This document shows, one piece after another, positions 1-5,627 of a stretch of 5,716 bases of DNA. The notes under the pieces are model-generated. The model searched no databases. It saw nothing but the letters and a program-made list of their open reading frames with translations, and was not told the DNA's origin. The DNA comes from a bacterium UBP12_UBA5184. GTDB taxonomy: Bacteria > Vulcanimicrobiota > Vulcanimicrobiia > Vulcanimicrobiales > Vulcanimicrobiaceae. The position numbers were made by a program, and so were the translations under genes. Where the stretch lies: NCBI GenBank assembly GCA_002413145.1, contig DHWK01000132.1:4464-10179 (forward strand). Reading direction: 5' to 3'. Every line of letters starts with the position of its first letter. Position 1 is the first letter of the stretch.

Positions 1-14
1 CCCCCCCCCCCCCC
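1..14. other. Homopolymer C run at the window edge, probable assembly artefact
   Basis: The window opens with 14 consecutive C. On the minus strand this is a run of G lying in frame at the end of the visible Wzx-like reading frame, where it would encode four or five glycines directly after a hydrophobic helix ending in Leu-Leu-Ala. Membrane helices of this family do not normally run into polyglycine. Runs of G at read ends are a known artefact of two-colour Illumina chemistry, in which no signal is read as G, and would appear as C on the other strand at a contig start. A real homopolymer cannot be excluded. Confidence 0.6.
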
Positions 15-349
15 GCCAGCAGCACGCCGAAGGCGACCAAGCCGAGCGAGGTCGCGACGCGCGACGAGAGCGCGCGCAAGCGCGCCGTATCGCCGGCCGC
101 GCGATATTCGGCGGCGTACTTCGCGACGATCGTCGTCAGGATCGTCGCGGGGATGGTGAGCAGGATGAATCCCGCCAAGAGCGCGTTGAGCGAACCGTAC
201 GCCTCGACGCCGAGACGGCGGCTGACCAAGACGTGAAACGCGAAGCTCAGGATGTTGACGGCGGTCTGCGAGACCAGGACGAGCGCGCCGTGCCGGATCA
301 GGTCGTTGCGCGCGAGGCGCCGCAGCAGACCGTCGCCGAGATCAAGCAA
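1..349 (-). CDS. Wzx-like polysaccharide/oligosaccharide flippase, N-terminal part (cut by window edge)
   Basis: Reading the minus strand from TTG at 349 gives an open frame of 116 codons with no stop before base 1. The short cytoplasmic N-terminus (LLRRLARNDLIRHGAL) is followed by a hydrophobic helix (VLVSQTAVNILSFAFHVLV), then the signature SRRLGVEAYGSLNALLAG, which fits the 'S-R-x-L-G-x-x-x-Y-G' pattern at the first loop of the polysaccharide-transporter (MOP/Wzx-type) family. A second helix follows (FILLTIPATILTTIVAKYAA), then a basic loop and the start of a third helix. Members of this family move undecaprenyl-linked or other lipid-linked sugars across the inner membrane. The TTG start has a GAGG six bases upstream and overlaps the stop of the upstream MurJ-like gene by 8 bases, so translation is probably coupled. 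No ATG or GTG lies in frame before the first helix. The family call is firm; substrate and full length are unknown. The last four or five glycines come from the poly-C edge and are doubtful. Confidence 0.8.
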   Translation of the reverse strand, partial: MLDLGDGLLRRLARNDLIRHGALVLVSQTAVNILSFAFHVLVSRRLGVEAYGSLNALLAGFILLTIPATILTTIVAKYAAEYRAAGDTARLRALSSRVATSLGLVAFGVLLAGGGG

Positions 350-1886
350 TCGGCGCCTCGCGGCTCTCCGGTGGACTCGGTAAACGCCGTTCGAATTTTT
401 GCAGGATCATCCGCGCGGCGATGCCCAGCTCCTCGACGCCGAGCATCCGGGCCGCCCCGAGAAACACGAACGCCCCGATCGCGAGTTCTCCTACGAGATA
501 CCACGCACGCGCCGCAAAGGTCGGCGGGACGTCGACGCCGAGCGCTGCGATCCAATGCAGCGCTGCGAGCATCGCGAGCGAGCAGACCAGAATCCGCAGC
601 GCCGAACCGGCGACCGCCTTCCAATCGAAGCCGTTGACCAATCGGAAGACCAGGACCAAGAGCAGCGCCGCCTGCGCCCACTGGCTGAGACCGTTGGCGA
701 GGAGCAGTCCGCGCGCGCCGAGGGTCGGCAGCCAGGTCACGCACAAGACCAAGTTCAGCACGACCGCGAAGACCGAGATCGCGACGGTCCAGCGCGTCTC
801 CTTGCACGCAAAACAGCAGCGCGTCAGTACGATGCTCGCCGCGACGCCGATCAGGCCGATCGCGCCGTAGGGCAACAGTCCAGCCGTCAGATCCGTCGCG
901 GTCGGTCCGAACGCACCGCGTTGAAAGAGCACCGCGACGATCGGCCGCCCGAGCGCGATCAAGCCGAAGACCGACGGAATCGTCACCAGATTGACGACCC
1001 GCAAGCCCATCACGACGCTCCGCTTGACGCCCGTCCGATTTGCGCTCGCGAACTGCGAAGCTAAGAGCGGGAAGATCACCGTTGCGACGGCGGCGGCGAA
1101 GATCTGTTGCGGAAAACCGACCAGCTTGGTCGCGTAGTTCATCCCCGAGATGTAACCGGGGGTGAGCAGCGACGCGAAGTGCCGATCGAAGAAGATCGCG
1201 ATCTGCCCGGCGGCCGAACCGACGACGATCGGACCGAGCATCTCGTAGATCTTCTGCAAGCCCGGGTGCTTGAGATCCAGGATCGGTCGGTACAGCCGCG
1301 CGCGCAGAATCGAGGGCAACTGCACCGAGAGTTGCGCCGCGAAGCCGAGACCGGTGCCGATCACGAGCGCATAGATGCCGAGGCGCGCGCTGAACGCGAG
1401 CACAACCGCGATCGTCACCACGTTGATCGCCATTCCCTGCACCGACGAGGCCGCGAAGCGGTGATGCGCGTTGAGGATCGCGCTGGCGACGCCGGCGAGG
1501 CTCGTGAAGACGATCGTCGGCAAGAGCCAGCGCGTCATCTCGATGGTAACGGCGAGTTCGTGCGGCGGGAAGCCGCGCGCCACGATCGGGACGTACGACG
1601 GCGCGAGCATCCAGCCGAGGGCCGCCAAAACCGTCAAGCCGAGCAACAGCGTGTTGAAGACGGTGCTTCCCAAGCGCCGCGCCGCGTCCTCGTCGCCGTT
1701 CGCCACGTACTCCGAGAACGTCGGAACCAGCGCGCTCACCAGCGCTCCGTTGAAGATGCCGAAGAGGATCGTCGGGATCGTCGCGGCGGCGAGAAACGCG
1801 TCCATCTCCCACGCCGTCCCGTAGAATCGGGCGTTGATGACCTCGCGTCCGAATCCGAGGATGCTCGACGCCAAGGTTGCCGCCAT
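342..1886 (-). CDS. murJ: MurJ/MviN-family lipid-linked saccharide flippase
   Basis: A 514-residue polytopic membrane protein counted from the ATG at 1886; E. coli MurJ is 511. Family landmarks in order are: LGFGREVINARFYG (residues 10-23), MDAFLAAATIP (28-38), ALVPTFSEY (52-60), a GF...RWLLP...F..L segment (105-131) leading to AILNAHHRF (136-144), YATKLVGFPQ (251-260), FQRGAFGPTATD (321-332), and LTRCCFACKETRW (354-366), the counterpart of the 'R-x-F-Y-A-x-x-D-T' motif. Hydrophobic stretches cover the length, as expected for about 14 helices. MurJ flips lipid II for peptidoglycan; the wider MVF family also includes exopolysaccharide exporters. By my alignment from memory, several E. coli cavity residues are not conserved (R18 to S8, R52 to L41 or F42, E57 to N46, E273 to G257, R270 to K254), while R24 (R14) and D39 (D29) are kept. 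A paralogue serving the neighbouring polysaccharide pathway is therefore possible. The start is uncertain: ATG 1886 has no Shine-Dalgarno sequence and would clip helix 1, while the frame stays open upstream and encodes a plausible missing N-terminus (ARSTLLV just before the ATG). The downstream gene overlaps its stop. Confidence 0.88.
   Translation of the reverse strand: MAATLASSILGFGREVINARFYGTAWEMDAFLAAATIPTILFGIFNGALVSALVPTFSEYVANGDEDAARRLGSTVFNTLLLGLTVLAALGWMLAPSYVPIVARGFPPHELAVTIEMTRWLLPTIVFTSLAGVASAILNAHHRFAASSVQGMAINVVTIAVVLAFSARLGIYALVIGTGLGFAAQLSVQLPSILRARLYRPILDLKHPGLQKIYEMLGPIVVGSAAGQIAIFFDRHFASLLTPGYISGMNYATKLVGFPQQIFAAAVATVIFPLLASQFASANRTGVKRSVVMGLRVVNLVTIPSVFGLIALGRPIVAVLFQRGAFGPTATDLTAGLLPYGAIGLIGVAASIVLTRCCFACKETRWTVAISVFAVVLNLVLCVTWLPTLGARGLLLANGLSQWAQAALLLVLVFRLVNGFDWKAVAGSALRILVCSLAMLAALHWIAALGVDVPPTFAARAWYLVGELAIGAFVFLGAARMLGVEELGIAARMILQKFERRLPSPPESREAPIA
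356..359 (-). promoter_or_regulatory. Ribosome binding site for the Wzx-like gene
   Basis: GAGG on the minus strand, six bases before the TTG at 349 and inside the last codons of the MurJ-like gene. It decides the choice of TTG as start, since no other start codon precedes the first membrane helix. Confidence 0.45.
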
Positions 1887-1956
1887 GACCAGGAGCGTCG
1901 AACGCGCGAGCGAGACGTGGCTGAGCGGAATCGCGGGCAGCGCGTGGAGCTGCCGC

Positions 1957-2610
1957 TTAATGTGCGCCCTCGCCTCGCACGACCGCCGGAATCGTCCGCA
2001 GGACGATCGCCAGATCTCCCAGCGGCGACCACGTGTCGATGTACAAGTTATCGAGCCGCATCCATTCGTCGAAGGCGACGTTGGAGCGTCCGGAGATCTG
2101 CCACAAGCACGTGATTCCGGGCTTGACGCTCAAGCGCCGCAGCGCGACCTCATCGTAGTGCGCGACCTCCGAAGGCAGCGGTGGACGCGGTCCGACGATC
2201 GACATCTCGCCGCGCAGGACGTTGATCAAATTCGGCAGTTCGTCGAGGCTCGTACGGCGCAGCAGCTTGCCGAGCGGATGCAGGCGCGGATCGTTGCGGA
2301 TCTTCAGAACCGGGCCGGCGACCTCGTTGAGATGATGCATCTCTGAGTGTTGCAGATGGGCGCCGGGGACCATCGTGCGCAGTTTGTACAACCTGAACGC
2401 GCGGCCGTTTTTGCCGATGCGTTCCTGCCGAAAAAACGGACGGCCGGGAGAGACGGCGACGATTGCGAGCGCGGCGAGGGCGACGAGTGGCGCGCTCAGC
2501 ACGAGAGCAGTAGCGCCCAGCACGATGTCGATGCTGCGTTTGGTCGTATGCCACGAACGCGGTACTTCGCGGACGCGCGGTTCGGAGCGCGGCAGGATGG
2601 CGACGTTCAC
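1957..2610 (-). CDS. Small monotopic phosphoglycosyl transferase (bacterial sugar transferase family)
   Basis: A 217-residue protein of the WcaJ/PglC/ExoY superfamily, which transfers a sugar 1-phosphate from a nucleotide sugar to undecaprenyl phosphate at the cytoplasmic face of the inner membrane. This is the first committed step of many polysaccharide, O-antigen and glycoprotein pathways. Visible landmarks are: basic KR (residues 24-25) before a hydrophobic membrane helix (about 28-52) broken by P41, as in the re-entrant helix of PglC; the FRQERIGKNGRAFRLYKLRTM region (60-80); SLDELPNLINVLRGEM (121-136), whose D123-E124 is the expected catalytic Asp-Glu dyad; VGPRP (139-143); and PGITCLWQISGRS (164-176). 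The length fits the minimal catalytic form, without the extra N-terminal helices and CoA-binding-like domain of WcaJ or WbaP. The sugar cannot be read from sequence. The start is GTG at 2610, whose GTGA overlaps the deoB stop and has GGAG six bases upstream. A cytoplasmic N-terminus of about 23 residues precedes the helix. Confidence 0.93.
   Translation of the reverse strand: MNVAILPRSEPRVREVPRSWHTTKRSIDIVLGATALVLSAPLVALAALAIVAVSPGRPFFRQERIGKNGRAFRLYKLRTMVPGAHLQHSEMHHLNEVAGPVLKIRNDPRLHPLGKLLRRTSLDELPNLINVLRGEMSIVGPRPPLPSEVAHYDEVALRRLSVKPGITCLWQISGRSNVAFDEWMRLDNLYIDTWSPLGDLAIVLRTIPAVVRGEGAH
1968..1971 (-). promoter_or_regulatory. Possible ribosome binding site for an ATT start of the MurJ-like gene
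   Basis: GAGG on the minus strand lies six bases before an ATT codon (1961-1959) that is in frame with the MurJ-like gene and overlaps the TAA stop of the phosphoglycosyl transferase. The spacing matches the GAGG-TTG and GGAG-GTG pairs of the two neighbouring genes. Starting here would add 25 residues and complete helix 1. ATT starts are rare (infC is the classic case), so this is only a candidate. Confidence 0.3.
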
Positions 2611-3737
2611 GCTACGCTCCGTGGAATCGCCAGGGTCTCGAGGACGCGGTTGCCGACCGCCTCCATCCCATCGATTGTCCCGCCCTCTCCGCGGCGCTCG
2701 CCAAGTTCGACGTAGGGCACGAATTCGCGGGTGTGGTCGGTCCCGGGGGCGGTCGGATCGCAGCCGTGGTCGGCGGTGAAGATGGCGAGGTCTCCTGGTC
2801 GCAAAAGCGACTCGAGTTTCGGCAGGTGTTTGTCGAGACGCTCGAGTGCCGCGCCATAGCCCCGCACGTCGCGCCGGTGACCGAACTTCGTATCGAAGTC
2901 GTTGAGGTTCACGAAAACAAATCCTCGGTCGAGGTGCCCTAAGAGCTCGAACGTTCGAAGGATCGCCTCTTCGTTGTCCGCCACGCGGACGCTCGACGTG
3001 ACGCCTCGACCGCTGAAGATATCGCAGATCTTCCCAACGGCATATACCCCGATGCCGGCCGCGCCTAGCCTGTCCAGCACGTTGGGGGGCGGATCGAGGG
3101 CATAGTCACGACGGTTGGGCGTTCGCGAGAACCCTCCGGGGCGCCCTACGAACGGACGAGCGATCACACGATTGACCGCGTTCGGCGGTACGAGCATCGC
3201 GCGCGCGCGCTCGCACCAGTCGTAGAGCGTCGGGAGCGGGACGACCTCCTCGTGCGCGGCGACTTGAAAGACCGAATCAGCCGAAGTATAAAGGATGGGC
3301 CGCCCGGTCGCGATGTGCTCGGCGCCCAACCGTTCGATGATCTCGGTTCCCGACGCGGTGGTGTTTCCGAGCGGCGCTTTCCCGCAGATTGCGGCGAACC
3401 CCGCGACTACCTCGGGGGGAAACCCATCGGGGTAGGTCGGAAACGGGACCTCCGTGTGGATGCCGGCCATTTCCCAGTGACCCGTGATCGTGTCCTTACC
3501 TTTTGAAGATTCGCGCAAACGCGCGACGAACGCCGCCGGCGACGGCGACCGGGTCACCCCCGGAATCTGCGTGAGGTTTCCCAATCCGAGGCGCTCGAAA
3601 TTGGGGAGCGCGAGGCCGCCGAGATGACGAGCGGTGTTCCCGAGGGTATTGGCTCCCGGCGCGTCGCCGTAGTCGGCCGCGTCGGGGAGCGCCCCCACTC
3701 CACACGAGTCCAAAACGATCACGATGCTCCGGGGCAT
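2607..3737 (-). CDS. deoB: Phosphopentomutase DeoB
   Basis: A cytoplasmic, metal-dependent enzyme of the alkaline-phosphatase superfamily that interconverts ribose 1-phosphate and ribose 5-phosphate, and the 2-deoxy forms, linking nucleoside breakdown to central metabolism. The 376 residues are slightly shorter than the usual 390-410. Conserved elements are all present: IVLDSCGVGALPDA (residues 7-20) with metal ligand D10; GANTLGNTA (28-36); GKDTITGHWEMAG (80-92) with the phosphate-carrying threonine, probably T83 by comparison with B. cereus Thr85; NDFDTKFGHRRD (279-290) with D282 and H287; TADHGCDPT (321-329) with D323 and H324; and TDHTREFVP (333-341) with H335. The middle part (about 100-220) corresponds to the cap domain of this family. 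The start is ATG at 3737, immediately before the conserved first strand; its upstream Shine-Dalgarno match is poor. It heads the minus-strand operon, its TGA overlapping the GTG of the sugar transferase gene. Its place before envelope saccharide genes, without other deo genes in view, is unusual. Confidence 0.97.
   Translation of the reverse strand: MPRSIVIVLDSCGVGALPDAADYGDAPGANTLGNTARHLGGLALPNFERLGLGNLTQIPGVTRSPSPAAFVARLRESSKGKDTITGHWEMAGIHTEVPFPTYPDGFPPEVVAGFAAICGKAPLGNTTASGTEIIERLGAEHIATGRPILYTSADSVFQVAAHEEVVPLPTLYDWCERARAMLVPPNAVNRVIARPFVGRPGGFSRTPNRRDYALDPPPNVLDRLGAAGIGVYAVGKICDIFSGRGVTSSVRVADNEEAILRTFELLGHLDRGFVFVNLNDFDTKFGHRRDVRGYGAALERLDKHLPKLESLLRPGDLAIFTADHGCDPTAPGTDHTREFVPYVELGERRGEGGTIDGMEAVGNRVLETLAIPRSVA
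2617..2620 (-). promoter_or_regulatory. Ribosome binding site for the phosphoglycosyl transferase
   Basis: GGAG on the minus strand, six bases before the GTG start at 2610 and within the last codons of deoB. With the 4-base GTGA stop/start overlap it supports translational coupling of the two genes. Confidence 0.5.
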
Positions 3738-5627
3738 AGCAGCAGGCGCTTCGTTTTAAATGGCACTCCGCCTGCGGTTCTCGCGCTCGCTCTAGCGTTG
3801 CTGGGAGCGCCTGCGCTCGCCGCGGCGCCCTCGCCGGCGCCTTCGCAACCGCCCGCCTTGCCGGCCGCGCCGGCCGTCGGCGCCGCCGCCCCGACGCCTT
3901 CGCCGGTTGGCGCATTCAGCCTCAGCGCCGATAAGATCGACTTCTACAGCGCGCGCTACATCTTGACCGCGAGCGGGGACGTCGCCGTCAAGCTGGCCGA
4001 CGGGACGCGGATTACGGGCCAGACCTTCGCAATGGACGTCCGTCTCAACCGCTTCGTGGTCGCCGGCAACGTCAAGCTCGAAGCGGCGGGGCAGTCATAC
4101 GACGGCGTCGCCTTCGCCGACTTCTTCGATTTCGACCGTCAGTATTTCGTTCCGTTGAGCGAGGAGCCGGACCGTTGGACGTACGCGCACGGCGATTACG
4201 CGCATCCCTATCGTGGCAGGGAGATGCCGGGCGACACGTTCTTCTTGCCCGACGTGAGCCACGATCGGGTCTTCGCTTCCAGCCGCAAGGTCGTCGTGCA
4301 ACCGCGCGAGAGCATCAAGTTCGTCACGCCGACGCTCAACTTCGGGCTGGCAAAACTTCCCTGGCCGAGTTACTTCCTCAACTTCACCGCCAACCCGAAC
4401 TTCGCGCAGAACTCGCTGCCCGGCGCCTTCGTCGACGGGCCCTACGACGCGTTCGGCGGCGGACACTCGCTTGCGACGGCGCATCTGCGCTACGACAACG
4501 CCGACAAAGTCTTCCTCGCCTACGAGCAGCACCAGGTGAGCGATCGCCACTATCTGGTCACCTCGATCAGCCCGCTCACGCGTCCCTTCAAACAATACAA
4601 CTTCGACGCGTTCGACCGTCTCTCACCGAAGACGCAGATCCAAGCGTCGTTTCAAGAGAGCGCCTTCCAGCAAGGTTTCAAGTCGCCGCTCTCGGCGACG
4701 GCGTTCAGCAACCTGCGCTTTACGGCCGGCTTACCGCACTCGTATCTTCAGCTGACGGCCGATCAATACTGGTTGAGTTTGCTCGCGCAGCCTCCGCCGC
4801 GGATCAACGGCCTCTACTACTACGGCGATCCGACGCATCCGTGGTATCCGAACCATCCGAGCGACGCGAACTTGATCTGGACCAGCTTTGCGAACCGCGT
4901 CTTCTCGCGCGACCCGCACCTCGTCTTCTCGACGCGCGTCGGCATCGGCTTCGCGCATGAGGGTTACGGCCTCTTCAGCCTCGACGGCGCCTCCACGACA
5001 ACGGTCTCGAATCATCTGGTCGGCTTCACCCTCGCCGCACCCTCGATCGCGCTGATCCGGGACGCGGCGGGTTTACACCGCGACGTCTTCTTGAACCTGA
5101 CGTTCGACAAACAGCGGCAGTGGTTCAGTATTCCGCATCACACCGACTCGACGGTCGCCGCCGCGTCGCTGAGCCACGCCTTCGACCGCCATTTCTCGAC
5201 GCTACTCGCTTATACGATCTCGAACACCGGTGATTTCTGGGGCAACAATCAGCCCGTCATCTACCCCTCGATCACGACCTATCAAAGTCCGGTGACCGGT
5301 CAGATCTATCCAAGCTGGGCTGCGTTCGACGGTTTTCAGACGCAGCGCTCGTTGCTCGGCCAATTGCTCTACACCCCGAGTACGGCATTCACGACCAGCG
5401 TCGCGCTGCGCTACAACCACGATTTTCCCGAGCCGATCCCGGGGCTCGCCCCGCAGCCTAACGTCCTCGCCTGGCAAAACTACGGCCTCACGCCGTACCA
5501 ATTGACGGTCGACGTGCGCTTCCGGCTGACGCCGATTCTCTCGGTCGATTTCACCGACGCGTACTTCTTCAATTTCGGCGGATACCAGAAGTGGAGCCCG
5601 AATTACGGCATCGGGGTGTTGCGATGA
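3624..5627 (+). CDS. OstA/LptD-like outer-membrane beta-barrel protein
   Basis: The frame has 667 codons from its only in-frame ATG (3624), but the first 45-50 codons are antisense to deoB and probably not protein. Recognisable protein begins at about 3762: a hydrophobic signal core VLALALALLGAPALA ending in an A-L-A cleavage site (to about 3821), a Pro/Ala-rich linker (3822-3914), and an OstA-like stretch (about 3915-4118) with the repeated 'a-x-G-[DN]-V' turns ASGDV and VAGNV. A long region follows, rich in alternating aromatic residues, and resembles the LptD barrel: VFASSRKVVVQPRESIKF, then LAKLPWPSYFLNF where LptD has its 'P-v-f-Y-l-P' segment. LptD inserts lipopolysaccharide into the outer leaflet of the outer membrane. 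The predicted protein has no cysteine, so the disulfides that mature E. coli LptD are absent. The C-terminus (YGIGVLR) lacks a terminal aromatic residue. No ATG, GTG or TTG lies in frame between 3627 and the signal core; ATG 3760 is in another frame, so one base may be missing from the sequence. A GAGG at 3612-3615 precedes ATG 3624. An outer-membrane barrel is likely; true LptD function is inferred. Confidence 0.72.
   Translation: MTSGVPEGIGSRRVAVVGRVGERPHSTRVQNDHDAPGHSSRRFVLNGTPPAVLALALALLGAPALAAAPSPAPSQPPALPAAPAVGAAAPTPSPVGAFSLSADKIDFYSARYILTASGDVAVKLADGTRITGQTFAMDVRLNRFVVAGNVKLEAAGQSYDGVAFADFFDFDRQYFVPLSEEPDRWTYAHGDYAHPYRGREMPGDTFFLPDVSHDRVFASSRKVVVQPRESIKFVTPTLNFGLAKLPWPSYFLNFTANPNFAQNSLPGAFVDGPYDAFGGGHSLATAHLRYDNADKVFLAYEQHQVSDRHYLVTSISPLTRPFKQYNFDAFDRLSPKTQIQASFQESAFQQGFKSPLSATAFSNLRFTAGLPHSYLQLTADQYWLSLLAQPPPRINGLYYYGDPTHPWYPNHPSDANLIWTSFANRVFSRDPHLVFSTRVGIGFAHEGYGLFSLDGASTTTVSNHLVGFTLAAPSIALIRDAAGLHRDVFLNLTFDKQRQWFSIPHHTDSTVAAASLSHAFDRHFSTLLAYTISNTGDFWGNNQPVIYPSITTYQSPVTGQIYPSWAAFDGFQTQRSLLGQLLYTPSTAFTTSVALRYNHDFPEPIPGLAPQPNVLAWQNYGLTPYQLTVDVRFRLTPILSVDFTDAYFFNFGGYQKWSPNYGIGVLR
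3738..3761. promoter_or_regulatory. Very short divergent gap between deoB and the LptD-like gene
   Basis: Only about two dozen bases separate the deoB start from the point where the LptD-like protein appears to begin. The gap holds the only A/T-rich patch nearby, TTTTAAAT at 3754-3761, whose TTTAAA core is palindromic and could serve as a -10-like element on either strand. I find no convincing -35 partner on either side. Promoters for both directions must therefore extend into coding sequence. This is a weak call made from base composition and gene layout only. Confidence 0.2.

Noticed and set aside
399..1064. Plus-strand open frames opposite the end of the MurJ-like gene
   Set aside because: Composition is dominated by Arg, Asp, Glu and Gln without any fold-like pattern; explained as antisense of membrane-protein codons.
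298..1812. Minus-strand open frame of about 500 codons overlapping the MurJ-like gene
   Set aside because: It is an out-of-frame shadow in GC-rich DNA: very rich in Arg, Ala, Gly and Asp, with no membrane helices or motifs, while the alternative frame is a clear MurJ-family protein.
1..2000. Many CGATCG and GATCG words, considered as a possible binding-site or methylation array
   Set aside because: They fall in coding sequence with Ile-Ala, Ile-Val and Asp codons in a GC-rich genome; spacing is irregular and codon usage explains them.
1107..2114. Plus-strand open frame of about 335 codons
   Set aside because: It is antisense to the MurJ-like and sugar transferase genes, extremely rich in Arg, Glu, Asp and Gln as expected from reverse-complement GC-rich codons, with no recognisable domain.
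3822..3914. GC-rich repetitive stretch with short GCCGGC-type inverted repeats, considered as a terminator or regulatory hairpin
   Set aside because: It lies inside the LptD-like reading frame and encodes a Pro/Ala-rich linker, and no T-run follows.
3496..3915. Minus-strand frame spanning the divergent gap, Arg/Ala/Pro-rich
   Set aside because: It overlaps deoB in another frame and the Pro/Ala linker in antisense; composition alone explains it.
4095..4595. Minus-strand open frame inside the LptD-like gene
   Set aside because: It is the antisense shadow of a barrel gene with strong third-position GC; no ribosome binding site or family motif.
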